Positions 25,178 through 32,926 of a stretch of DNA of 32,926 bases are shown piece after piece. The position numbers and the translations under genes were made by a program. The notes below the pieces were generated by a model. It was not told the origin of the DNA and did no database searches. It saw nothing but the letters and a program-made list of their open reading frames with translations. Each line of letters starts with the position of its first letter. Position 1 is the first letter of the stretch. This DNA comes from Micavibrio sp. (GTDB taxonomy: Bacteria; Pseudomonadota; Alphaproteobacteria; Micavibrionales; Micavibrionaceae): assembly GCA_019634145.1 (NCBI GenBank), contig JAHQVU010000071.1:1-32926 (forward strand). The letters run 5' to 3'.

Positions 25178-26113
25178 TTAATTCACGCTGGCAACCTGTG
25201 TACCCAAAGATGGCTTGTCATGCAGCCACCATGCCTGGCGATTAATCGAGAAGATCGGCTGATAGCGGTTACCGCTGCTGGTCGGCACCAAAGTCTTTGT
25301 CTGGTTATCGAGAATATATGCACCGCTTTCGGTATAAACTACCAACACCGCGTGCGGGATGTTCTTATATGTGTCTTGAACGATCATCACCCGCAGACGC
25401 TCTTCAGGAACGCCCATCGCCCGCAACGCCGTATATTTGGCAATTGCAAAATCCTCACAATCACCACCACGCTGAATAAACTCAGCAGGCGTGGCCCAAT
25501 AATCGGACTTACCCCAATTCCTATCATCAGTGATATAACGGACCTTATTCACCATGACATTGACCTTATCAGCCAAATCCTTGATCGAGTTATATTGTAT
25601 AGTTTGAAGCTCGCGCTGCCACTGACGAATAACGCCCGCATTGCGCGTGTCTTGCAAGTCACGCTCGAAACGCTCGAACATACCTGTCCATTTGGTAAAA
25701 GCGCTCAAATTCGCCGATCTCTTTTCAGATGTACCATAGAGAGCCGGATATACGCTCACGCGTGAAAATTCGGATGTAATGCCACTTAAAGCCAGCTTTG
25801 CCGGCACATCAGCAATCGCCTCTGCATGGGCTTTCTTGCCGCTACCGCCTGAAAAGCTAACGCCCAATAAAAGAAGCGCAGCGCATGTACGCAAAGCATA
25901 TTGTTTGGTTAAAATAATTGAAAGTTGTCTTGGAGTAATCACGGCGCGGTCAATCAAAAGCTGACCCAGCGGTTTTTTGGAAATTTTTTGCTCGTTCAAA
26001 ATATTGCGGAGATCATTCGGCGAAATCATGCCTTTTGTAACAAGAACTTCTCCCAGTTTCTGGCGTCTCAACGATCTTTTTAAAGTATTAAATATTCCTT
26101 GCCCTTGACGCAT
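25178..26113 (-). CDS. MshEN-like domain, membrane segment and LapG-type periplasmic cysteine protease
   Basis: The 311-residue product has three parts. Residues 19-71 contain two tandem repeats of the MshEN pattern (KLGEVLVTKGMISPNDL, then PLGQLLIDRAVITPRQL), which in type II secretion and MshE ATPases binds cyclic di-GMP. Residues 72-90 form a hydrophobic segment followed by an AHAEA signal-like site. Residues 120-300 are a bacterial transglutaminase-like cysteine protease (BTLCP, LapG family) with the triad Cys219 in GGDCED, His254 in IPHAV and Asp269 in ILDNQ. LapG releases surface adhesins and is normally held off by the separate c-di-GMP receptor LapD. Here sensor and protease appear joined. 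Sensing is inferred: the first repeat has Lys for the usual Arg and the second has Ala for Gly. A GGGGAAG site precedes the ATG. Confidence 0.8.
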   Translation of the reverse strand: MRQGQGIFNTLKRSLRRQKLGEVLVTKGMISPNDLRNILNEQKISKKPLGQLLIDRAVITPRQLSIILTKQYALRTCAALLLLGVSFSGGSGKKAHAEAIADVPAKLALSGITSEFSRVSVYPALYGTSEKRSANLSAFTKWTGMFERFERDLQDTRNAGVIRQWQRELQTIQYNSIKDLADKVNVMVNKVRYITDDRNWGKSDYWATPAEFIQRGGDCEDFAIAKYTALRAMGVPEERLRVMIVQDTYKNIPHAVLVVYTESGAYILDNQTKTLVPTSSGNRYQPIFSINRQAWWLHDKPSLGTQVASVN

Positions 26114-26220
26114 ATGTAACTTCCCCTTTTTGCCGCTTCATTCTCGACTTATTTTCTTAATATTTCGTTAAACCCTAATAAGAAAGCGTAGCTCCTTACT
26201 TCTATTAAACAGGACAAAGA

Positions 26221-26249
26221 TTGACGAATTACTAACGAAGGGGCATAAA
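26221..26249 (+). promoter_or_regulatory. Possible promoter of hldE
   Basis: TTGACG and CATAAA are 17 bp apart, 61 bp before the annotated hldE start. The -35 is close to consensus and the -10 is weak. Confidence 0.35.
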
Positions 26250-26309
26250 TACGAAAAAAATTAATTATTATGAGAATTTTTTACTAAAAGAAAAATTGGA
26301 ATTACCGCT

Positions 26310-27860
26310 ATGCTGACAGAAGATACAGACATGATAAACACCCTTAATGCCCTCACGGAGCGTCTGAGCGATGCGCGCATTCTGGTGATCGGCGATATCA
26401 TGCTCGACAGCTTTGTCTATGGTAAAGTTGACCGCATTTCGCCTGAAAGCCCTGTGCCGATCCTGACCGTAAAGCGCGAAGAATCCATGCTGGGCGGCAG
26501 TGGCAATGCCCTCTCCAACCTAGCCGGGCTTAACATTAAAGCAAACATTCTGGCCATGGTCGGCAGCGATAATGAAGCCACACAAATCAAAGATAAAATC
26601 AAGGCGATCAAATGCGAGCCTCATCTAATAGAAGATACCGCCCGCCCGACAATCCTTAAAATCCGCTACCTCGCAGGACACCAGCAGCTCCTACGCAGTG
26701 ATTACGAGCACAGTGCCCCCATATCCGATGCGTTGGCCAATGAAATTATAAAATCCGCTAAAGACATTATCCCAAACGTTGGCGCCCTCATTATATCCGA
26801 CTACGGCAAAGGGATGCTTAGCGATGATGTATTAAGCGAAATCATATCAGCAGCTAAAGATAAAGGCGTGCCGGTTATTGTCGACCCCAAAGGGCGTAGT
26901 TTCAAAAAATATGAAGGGGCAAGCATTGTCACCCCAAATAAAAAAGAGCTTAGCGATGCAACCACTGGCGAGCCACTGGATAGCGATGAAGAGGTAGTCG
27001 AAGCCGCCAACATGATCATTAATGAATGCGGCATCGAAACCGTAATCGCCACCCGCTCGGGCGAGGGTATGAGCGTTATTTCCAAAGGCAAAGACCCTGT
27101 TCACATTAAAGGCGCCGATATTGAGGTGTTCGATGTATCAGGCGCGGGCGATACCGTCATTGCAACCATCGGCGCATCTCTGGCCGCAGGCGCAGATGCT
27201 GTAGAAGCAGCAAACCTAGCCAATATCGCTGGCAGCATCGTGGTAACCAAAGTCGGCACAGCGCCTATTCGCTTTGATGAGCTCAAAGATGCCTTGCACA
27301 GCGATCTGGCCGAGCATTTAAACAACGCAGGTAAGGAGCGTATTAAAGCCGACCGCGCGCGTGAAGCCGATCTCCTGAACTGGCAAGAAGCTGCCGAACA
27401 GGTCAGGCGCTGGAAAGCGCGCGGCCTTAAGGTCGGCTTTACGAATGGCTGTTTTGATATTCTACATTTCGGCCACGTAACATATTTAAATAATGCTGCA
27501 GCCCATTGTGACCGCCTGATCATGGGCTTAAATAAAGACAGCTCTATCCAGATTCTCAAAGGCCCTGAGCGCCCCGTGCATAATGAGCAGTCCCGCGCAG
27601 CCGTTATCGGAGCACTGGGCTCTATCGATATGGTGGTGCTCTTCGGCGGTGAAGAAAAGGGCGATAATAATACGGCCTGCCCACTGCTCGATATGATCAA
27701 GCCCGATATCTATTTTAAAGGCGGTGACTATACCGTTGACCAAATTCCCGAAGCACCGACCATAATTAAGAACGGCGGCGAGGTTAAGGTTATGCCCGTA
27801 TATGAAGGGCACTCCACAACCAGCTCGATTAAAAAAATTAAACAAGACCAAGCAGCGTGA
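26310..27860 (+). CDS. hldE: Bifunctional heptose kinase/adenylyltransferase HldE
   Basis: HldE phosphorylates heptose 7-phosphate at C1 and then adenylylates it, giving ADP-heptose for lipopolysaccharide inner core. The N-terminal ribokinase-type domain (about 1-330) shows GDIMLDSFVYGKVDRISPE, GGSGNAL and the DVSGAGDTV catalytic motif. The C-terminal nucleotidyltransferase (about 360-510) shows FTNGCFDILHFGH and the C-terminal EGHSTTSSIKKI. Length (516) is slightly above the usual 477. The ATG at 26310 or another at 26331 could be the start; neither has a good ribosome-binding site. Its presence indicates a heptose-containing LPS core. Confidence 0.95.
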   Translation: MLTEDTDMINTLNALTERLSDARILVIGDIMLDSFVYGKVDRISPESPVPILTVKREESMLGGSGNALSNLAGLNIKANILAMVGSDNEATQIKDKIKAIKCEPHLIEDTARPTILKIRYLAGHQQLLRSDYEHSAPISDALANEIIKSAKDIIPNVGALIISDYGKGMLSDDVLSEIISAAKDKGVPVIVDPKGRSFKKYEGASIVTPNKKELSDATTGEPLDSDEEVVEAANMIINECGIETVIATRSGEGMSVISKGKDPVHIKGADIEVFDVSGAGDTVIATIGASLAAGADAVEAANLANIAGSIVVTKVGTAPIRFDELKDALHSDLAEHLNNAGKERIKADRAREADLLNWQEAAEQVRRWKARGLKVGFTNGCFDILHFGHVTYLNNAAAHCDRLIMGLNKDSSIQILKGPERPVHNEQSRAAVIGALGSIDMVVLFGGEEKGDNNTACPLLDMIKPDIYFKGGDYTVDQIPEAPTIIKNGGEVKVMPVYEGHSTTSSIKKIKQDQAA

Positions 27861-27914
27861 TATACTGCCCGCACCTAATGCGCTGAAGCGCTCCCCTCAT
27901 AGCAGAGTTTTTCC

Positions 27915-29363
27915 ATGCTCCACACGCAAACCATAGGATATACAATCGGCTTGCTGCTCTTTATTTTGGGGCTATGCGAGCTTTTGCCTGCCGGATTGGA
28001 TTACTTGGCAGGCTCATCTAATTTCTATGCCTTCTTAGGCTGCTCGCTTTTTTCGCTCTTTTTCGGCGGGATATTGCTTTTATGTAATTACGGCTATGAA
28101 AAAAAACTCAATGTGCGCTGGGTCTATCTACTAACAACTCTTTGCTGGCTTATGGTCAGTATTTTCGGAGCACTACCCTTTTACTTCTCGGACATCGGTG
28201 TAGGCTATGTAGATGCGTTTTTCGAAACGATCTCGGGGATTACCACAACAGGATCAACCGTATTATCTGGATTGGATAATATGTCTCCCGGTATCATTTT
28301 TTGGCGCTCGCTCCTGCAATGGATTGGGGGTATCGGTGTTGTGGCTTTTGCTATGATCTTTTTACCTTTCTTACGGATTGGGGGTATGCAGCTATTCCAA
28401 GCCGAATCCTCTGATCGCTCAGAAAAGATTATGGCCAAGAGCGGGCAACTTATCAGATCACTTCTAACCATTTATTGCCTTCTGACAATCATAGCTGTAG
28501 CAACCTATTGGGTGCTCGGCATGACCTTTTGGGATGCGATTAACCATGCCATGACCTCCATTCCTTCAGGCGGCTTCTCACCCCATGATGCCTCCTTCGG
28601 GTTTTACAAGTCGCACGCCCTCATGGTGGCAGCGATATTTTTTATGTTTTTATCAGCCGTACCTTTCGTTCTCTTAATCAAGGCTTTATACCGCGGGCGC
28701 TGGGATTTTATGAAAGATGATCAGTTCAAAGCCCTTATACTCATGCTTATCGTCTTTATCGCAGTGCTCAGCTCTTGGCGTTGGCAAACATCAACAGATT
28801 CTCTATGGGAATCCTTCATACATAGTGCATTTAGCATAATCTCGATTATTTCTTCTACCGGCTACGCGACTACTGATTATAGCGCCTGGGGCTCATTTGC
28901 CGCAGTGTTCTTTTTGTTCATAACCTTCTTAGGCGCATGTGCGGGCTCAACAACAGGCGGGATCAAAATTATGCGCCTTGTAATCATGATGAAGATCCTC
29001 GTGCGCCAGATTAAATATCTGATCCACCCCAATGGTGTATTTGCTATCCATTATCAAGGCAAACCGCTGGACAATTTTGTGCCTACAACTGTGCTTGTTT
29101 TTGTAGGACTATTCGTACTTTCGAATGTAGTCTTAACCATCGCATTAACACTTACAGGACTGGACTTTGAAACAGCCTTATCTGCCGCCTCAACGTCTGT
29201 CGCAAATGTTGGGCCGGGAATAGGCCCAATCATCGGCCCGTCCGGTAACTTCTCCAGCCTAACCGATACCGCTAAACTGCTTATGTGCATTGGCATGATA
29301 TTGGGACGCTTGGAAATTCTGACTGTCATTGTTCTGTTCCGTCCTGAGTATTGGAAAGCATAA
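27915..29363 (+). CDS. trkH: Trk potassium uptake channel subunit TrkH
   Basis: TrkH is the inner-membrane potassium translocation subunit, gated by TrkA. The 482-residue product has about ten membrane spans and four selectivity-filter loops: ISGITTTGSTV, TSIPSGGFS, IISSTGYATT and TSVANVGPG. The CAGSTTGGIKIMR stretch and the C-terminal LGRLEILTVIVLF motif are family signatures. trkA is not in the window; hldE lies 54 bp upstream on the same strand, so readthrough is possible. No clear ribosome-binding site precedes the ATG. Confidence 0.95.
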   Translation: MLHTQTIGYTIGLLLFILGLCELLPAGLDYLAGSSNFYAFLGCSLFSLFFGGILLLCNYGYEKKLNVRWVYLLTTLCWLMVSIFGALPFYFSDIGVGYVDAFFETISGITTTGSTVLSGLDNMSPGIIFWRSLLQWIGGIGVVAFAMIFLPFLRIGGMQLFQAESSDRSEKIMAKSGQLIRSLLTIYCLLTIIAVATYWVLGMTFWDAINHAMTSIPSGGFSPHDASFGFYKSHALMVAAIFFMFLSAVPFVLLIKALYRGRWDFMKDDQFKALILMLIVFIAVLSSWRWQTSTDSLWESFIHSAFSIISIISSTGYATTDYSAWGSFAAVFFLFITFLGACAGSTTGGIKIMRLVIMMKILVRQIKYLIHPNGVFAIHYQGKPLDNFVPTTVLVFVGLFVLSNVVLTIALTLTGLDFETALSAASTSVANVGPGIGPIIGPSGNFSSLTDTAKLLMCIGMILGRLEILTVIVLFRPEYWKA

Positions 29364-29423
29364 AACTTATTCCCCATAAATTTTATAGAGAACAATTTAT
29401 TTTCTTGACTTGAAGCCTATAAT

Positions 29424-29438
29424 TGAGAATGATTATCA
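29424..29438 (+). promoter_or_regulatory. Fur box upstream of the mini winged-helix gene
   Basis: TGAGAATGATTATCA differs at one position from the 7-1-7 Fur motif TGATAATNATTATCA, and flanking bases extend the match to 16 of 19 in the classical consensus. It lies 22 bp upstream of the start codon and downstream of a TTGACT hexamer, so bound Fur would block transcription. Confidence 0.7.
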
Positions 29439-29460
29439 ATATCAACAAAGGAGATTTTCC

Positions 29461-29688
29461 ATGCTTTCCGATTTTCTCACCCTCGAACTTTATTTCGGCT
29501 ATGATCAAGCTGCACTATTTTTTGAAGATTTAAGCAAACATTTTACCCATAGACAAATCACCCAAGCCCTTGAAAACGGCTATATAGAGGCACGTCAAAT
29601 TCATTTAGGCCCCGATGCGGGCCGCACACTCTATGCCCTGACGCCTAAAGGACGAATGAAACACGCCTCGACTATGAGCATTGTTTAA
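29461..29688 (+). CDS. Small winged-helix-like protein under Fur control
   Basis: I do not recognise this 76-residue protein. It starts at an ATG with a strong AAAGGAG site; an open frame upstream would run through the operator and is unlikely. The sequence reads as helix-helix-wing: EDLSKHFTHRQITQALENG could be a helix-turn-helix and ARQIHLG...GRTLYALTPKGR resembles the beta-wing of PadR or MarR proteins (Y-x-LTPKGR). It could therefore be a minimal DNA-binding or protein-binding winged helix. The Fur box predicts expression under iron limitation. It stands alone between trkH and a lipoprotein pair. Confidence 0.7.
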   Translation: MLSDFLTLELYFGYDQAALFFEDLSKHFTHRQITQALENGYIEARQIHLGPDAGRTLYALTPKGRMKHASTMSIV

Positions 29689-29773
29689 AGCACTATACGT
29701 AAGGCTAAAGACTTGGTAGAATGTGGGTTGAATTAATATCAATCGCCCCACCATTTCGGATTTTTCTTAGGCC

Positions 29774-30433
29774 ATGAAAAAACTTTATCTTACTGCGCTT
29801 ATCCCCCTTATACTCGGCGGCTGCTGGAACCCTAGCTTCATGCCTTCTGGCTATACATATCACGCCAAAACCTACAAAGCGCCTCCAGGGCCAAAGCCTG
29901 CAGATATCGGCTACGAATATTCGGAGATCGAAAATGAGCGCCATCTGGATAGCTGGCACCATGCCGTACGTGATCTACTCATGCAGACAAAAGCCCAAGG
30001 CGTCATTCTGCCGCAAGATATTAATCTTATAACAGACATGTCAGACACTGTTTTTAAAAATACATATGATTATTCTTTGCGCGAAGGATTGCGCGCTTTT
30101 GGCCACACTTTAAGCGAAAACGGTACAGATGTGTTCTATACCGCCTATGACCCTGCCAGCGATATCGCTGGGCGCCCGACCACTGGTCCTCAATATAATG
30201 GGGATGCAGCTGACACCGATCAAATATACAAAGATTTCACAGATAACGAAAAACCTATGAAATTGGTCATTGGCGTCATGGAAGGCTTTGAACTGAGCAC
30301 GCAGGCCTCTGGCACATATGACCTGCCAATGGATGGCTATGTCCCAGGCGCCTATGTGGAAGGATATAAAAATCCACTTCATCAAGCACCGACAGAAGCT
30401 TGCCCAGTGTGGAACTGCAACGTCAATAACTAA
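29774..30433 (+). CDS. Unrecognised lipoprotein upstream of the FlgO-like gene
   Basis: The 219-residue product has a lipoprotein signal (IPLILGGC, Cys17). The mature part includes DSWHHAVRDLLMQTKAQG and LREGLRAFGHTLSENGTDVFYTAYDP, a helix-then-strand pattern like that of the FlgO-like neighbour, but I cannot assign a family. Two cysteines close together at the C-terminus (ACPVWNCNVNN) may form a disulfide. The next gene starts 14 bp after its stop, so the two lipoproteins are an operon and probably work together in the outer membrane. Confidence 0.75.
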   Translation: MKKLYLTALIPLILGGCWNPSFMPSGYTYHAKTYKAPPGPKPADIGYEYSEIENERHLDSWHHAVRDLLMQTKAQGVILPQDINLITDMSDTVFKNTYDYSLREGLRAFGHTLSENGTDVFYTAYDPASDIAGRPTTGPQYNGDAADTDQIYKDFTDNEKPMKLVIGVMEGFELSTQASGTYDLPMDGYVPGAYVEGYKNPLHQAPTEACPVWNCNVNN

Positions 30434-30447
30434 ATAGGGAAGCTATT

Positions 30448-31116
30448 GTGAAAAAGCCTTTTAAATTTGCTCTTCTAAGCGCGGCTATAATTTCTCTGGC
30501 AGGCTGCACAGCAGCTTTTCTCGATACAGCAGCTCACGGTATTTTCCTTCAAGAAGAGACTAAGCTTTTAGAAAAAAACTATGCCGCCGCAGATTATCTG
30601 GTACAGCAAGCCCGCCACTTTGCAAAAGATGATGACTTGGTTGTCGCCCTTACCCTGACAGATATAGATCAACCCGACATGACGTCCGAATTTGGTCGCC
30701 TCGTGCCCGAGCAGGTCGGAACACGTCTGGCGCAACTCGGCTATAATATGAACATGAAGAATGTCGCAGCCGTCGAAACGAATTATGTAGGCTATAAGCC
30801 GGTTAAAGGCGAGCGTACTGATTTTTATCTCGGCGGAAATTATAAACGCAATCGAGCGGACATGGATATAAGCCTGAAAATGACAGATGCTAATAATGGG
30901 CAGATCGTTGCTGTTTTCAACTACAGCCTCCCTATGACGCGAGATATTGCCGACATGACACAGCCTAAGCCGATTATTATGAGGTTGGAGCCATCGCAAG
31001 GCGCAGCCTATGGCCAGATGCCCAGCGCCCCTGTAACAATTGTTGAAAGCACCATCACAAACAAAAACACGGCCACGACCGCAACGCCCCCTACCCCTGC
31101 AGAGCCTTTTCGATAG
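30448..31116 (+). CDS. FlgO-like outer-membrane lipoprotein
   Basis: The 222-residue product has a lipoprotein signal (IISLAGC, Cys20) and a FlgO-type domain: a helix (NYAAADYLVQQARHF), a strand (DLVVALTLTDID) and the characteristic SEFGRLVPEQVGTRLAQLGY segment. In Vibrio, FlgO works with FlgP and FlgT at the flagellar outer-membrane base; related domains also occur in non-flagellar lipoproteins. The flagellar genes at the left end of the window make a motility role possible but not proven. The C-terminus is Thr/Pro-rich. The start is GTG after AGGGAAG. The 3' end overlaps convergent alaS by 26 bp. Confidence 0.75.
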   Translation: MKKPFKFALLSAAIISLAGCTAAFLDTAAHGIFLQEETKLLEKNYAAADYLVQQARHFAKDDDLVVALTLTDIDQPDMTSEFGRLVPEQVGTRLAQLGYNMNMKNVAAVETNYVGYKPVKGERTDFYLGGNYKRNRADMDISLKMTDANNGQIVAVFNYSLPMTRDIADMTQPKPIIMRLEPSQGAAYGQMPSAPVTIVESTITNKNTATTATPPTPAEPFR

Positions 31117-32926
31117 CCAAAACGCCATCATTGGCTGCGCCCGCATCGGGGCCACCGGCTTGCGCCATATCAGGCCGCCCACCGCCGCCTTTACCTCCCA
31201 AAGCCTCTGATCCCACGCGCACCAGATCAACCGCGCTGAAGCGTGAAGTCAGATCATCCGTCACACCAACCACGATTGAAGCTTTGCCGTCATTCGTCGC
31301 GACCAACACAATCACACCCGATCCCAGCTTAGCTTTCAAATCATCAGCCATAGGTTTAAGATCCTTAGGCGGGAAGCCATCCAAAACCTTGCCGATAAAC
31401 TTAACGCCGCCAATCTCTTTGGCCTCATCGGCGCCCGCGCTTTCGGCAGCTTGGCTGCGGCGAAGATCACCAATCAATTTTGAAAGACGCTTGTTGGCCT
31501 GAATATATTCATCAGCGCTGCTTGGCGTTGAATCATAGCTGCCATCCAGAGATTTTAACTCATCCATCAAGCGGGCATATTCACCCGATAAACGCTCGAT
31601 CTCGGCCTTGGCTTCGTTGTCCTTATTTTGCAAATAGGCATCAACGCGTTCGCCCGTAATCGCCTCTAGACGGCGCACACCGGAAGACAGCGCGCCTTCA
31701 GACACAATCTTAAAACACTCGATCTCGTTTATGTCCTTCACATGAGTCCCGCCGCACAGCTCGATTGAAAAGACGCGGTTGCCCTCTGTTCTACCCATCG
31801 ACACCACCCGCACCTCATCATCATATTTTTCCCCAAACAGCGCCATCGCGCCTGCATCCCGGGCATCCTCCAGCGCCATGAGGCGGGTTTCAACCACGCC
31901 GCCAGCTTTAACTTGCGCATTGACAAGCTCTTCAACCTTGTCCAGCTCTTCTCGGGAAATGCCTTTAGGATGCGAGATATCAAAACGCGTACGCTGGGCG
32001 TCCTGCAAAGAGCCTTTTTGCGCGACATGATCACCGAGAACACGGCGCAGCGCCTCATGCATCAAATGCGTGACCGAGTGATTGGCCTTGATCGCCGCAC
32101 GGCGATCTGCATCAACGCTCAGCTGTACGCCTTGCCCCACACGTACACCGCCGGTATCGCATTTAACCGCATGAGCAATGAGTTTACCGACTAACTTTTT
32201 CGTATCTTGTACAATCACCTTAATCGGCGCTTCGCCAAGCGTATGAATTACGCCATTATCACCAACCTGACCACCACTTTCACCGTAAAATGGGGTTTGA
32301 TTTGTGATAATATAACCTTCTTCTCCGGCCTTAAGTTCCTGTACGCGTACACCGTCTTTTACCAAGGCTAGAATTTTGCCTTCAGCACTATCTTTCTTAT
32401 AGCCTAGAAATTCAGATGCGCCGAACTCATCGACAATATCGAACCAAACCTTCTCATTTGCCGCATCACCGCTGCCCGACCACGCAGCTCTAGCGCGCGC
32501 TTTCTGCTCGGCCATGCAGGCATCAAAATTTGTCGTATCAACCTCTATATTCTTCGCACGCAGCGCATCTTGCGTCAAATCAAGTGGGAAACCAAACGTA
32601 TCATACAGCTTAAAAGCCACATCGCCGGGAAACTTCTCGCCTGAACCCAGCCTGTCTGTTTCCTCATCCAGCATCTTCAAACCACGATCCAGCGTCATCT
32701 TAAAGCGCTTCTCCTCGGATTCCAAAATCTGCACGATCAACGCCCCTGCGCGTTTCAATTCAGGATAGGCCTCGCCCATTTTACCCAATAAAGTCGGGAA
32801 CAATTTATACATCAGCGGATCTTGCGCGCCCATAATATGTGCATGACGCATACCACGACGCATCACACGGCGCAGCACGTAACCACGCCCTTCATTCGAG
32901 GGCAGCACGCCATCGAGCACGAGAAA
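31091..32926 (-). CDS. alaS: Alanyl-tRNA synthetase, N-terminal third outside the window
   Basis: AlaRS charges tRNA-Ala and edits mischarged Ser and Gly. The frame is open to the last base of the window, and the first visible residues (FLVLDGVLPSNEGRGYVLRR) belong to the middle of the catalytic part, so the N-terminal catalytic region lies outside. Visible are the tRNA-recognition region, the editing domain with its zinc motif (HSVTHLMH and ELCGGTHVKD), a coiled-coil linker (around EIERLSGEYARLMDELKSLD) and the C-Ala domain ending in ALGGKGGGRPDMAQAGG. About 612 of the usual 880 residues are present. Confidence 0.96.
   Translation of the reverse strand, partial: FLVLDGVLPSNEGRGYVLRRVMRRGMRHAHIMGAQDPLMYKLFPTLLGKMGEAYPELKRAGALIVQILESEEKRFKMTLDRGLKMLDEETDRLGSGEKFPGDVAFKLYDTFGFPLDLTQDALRAKNIEVDTTNFDACMAEQKARARAAWSGSGDAANEKVWFDIVDEFGASEFLGYKKDSAEGKILALVKDGVRVQELKAGEEGYIITNQTPFYGESGGQVGDNGVIHTLGEAPIKVIVQDTKKLVGKLIAHAVKCDTGGVRVGQGVQLSVDADRRAAIKANHSVTHLMHEALRRVLGDHVAQKGSLQDAQRTRFDISHPKGISREELDKVEELVNAQVKAGGVVETRLMALEDARDAGAMALFGEKYDDEVRVVSMGRTEGNRVFSIELCGGTHVKDINEIECFKIVSEGALSSGVRRLEAITGERVDAYLQNKDNEAKAEIERLSGEYARLMDELKSLDGSYDSTPSSADEYIQANKRLSKLIGDLRRSQAAESAGADEAKEIGGVKFIGKVLDGFPPKDLKPMADDLKAKLGSGVIVLVATNDGKASIVVGVTDDLTSRFSAVDLVRVGSEALGGKGGGGRPDMAQAGGPDAGAANDGVLAIEKALQG

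Noticed and set aside
27101-27700. 200-codon frame antisense to hldE
   Set aside because: It overlaps a fully conserved enzyme and its composition is that of a shadow frame.
30568-31230. Long open frame on the minus strand opposite the FlgO-like lipoprotein gene
   Set aside because: The plus-strand gene has a lipobox, a ribosome-binding site and a recognisable domain; the opposite frame has no recognisable features.

Overview
The window looks like the chromosome of a flagellated alphaproteobacterium. I infer this from flgK-flgL behind a sigma-54 promoter, a short class I NrdA encoded apart from NrdB, and a LapG-type transglutaminase-like protease. A Micavibrio-like lineage would fit, but nothing here proves it. 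I found no tRNA, rRNA, CRISPR array, integrase, transposase or phage gene.

Layout. 1-5273 (+): the 3' part of an unrecognised Cys-containing protein, then flgK and flgL. 5270-12839 (-): part of a type IVB (Dot/Icm, IncI Tra-like) secretion locus. In transcription order it encodes a DsbC-like oxidoreductase, a Pro/Gln-rich protein with repeated GGNPMSMF motifs, a VirB1-like lytic transglycosylase, DotD, DotC, DotB, IcmT and a large exported protein with two TcpQ/STN-like modules. The core channel genes (dotA, dotG, dotH, dotI) are not in the window. 12924-16362: a FIST-domain protein, a Bax-inhibitor-1 family membrane protein and the AmtB ammonium channel. 16547-22769: nrdB and nrdA flank a metal and redox block. 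That block holds two small exported proteins read divergently across two near-perfect Zur operators, zur itself, a DUF1826-like protein, an exported MsrB and an unidentified terminator-bounded RNA region. 23161-32926: pyk with a half-length asparaginase-like gene, a MshEN/LapG-type fusion, hldE, trkH, a Fur-boxed mini winged-helix protein, two lipoproteins (one FlgO-like) and the 3' two-thirds of alaS.

Regulation. Several operators are readable directly: a sigma-54 -24/-12 promoter at flgK; paired NrdR-like boxes 32 bp apart at both nrdB and nrdA, with a perfect DnaA box at nrdB; two Zur boxes at 18151-18213; and a Fur box at 29424. The two nrd genes are therefore probably co-regulated although they are 3.3 kb apart.

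Best candidates for new biology are: (1) the two unknown Zur-controlled exported proteins; (2) the structured RNA region at 20560-20905 with a 13-codon reading frame behind a strong ribosome-binding site; (3) the one-polypeptide MshEN-membrane-LapG protease, which could join c-di-GMP sensing directly to periplasmic proteolysis; (4) the accessory proteins of the type IVB locus.
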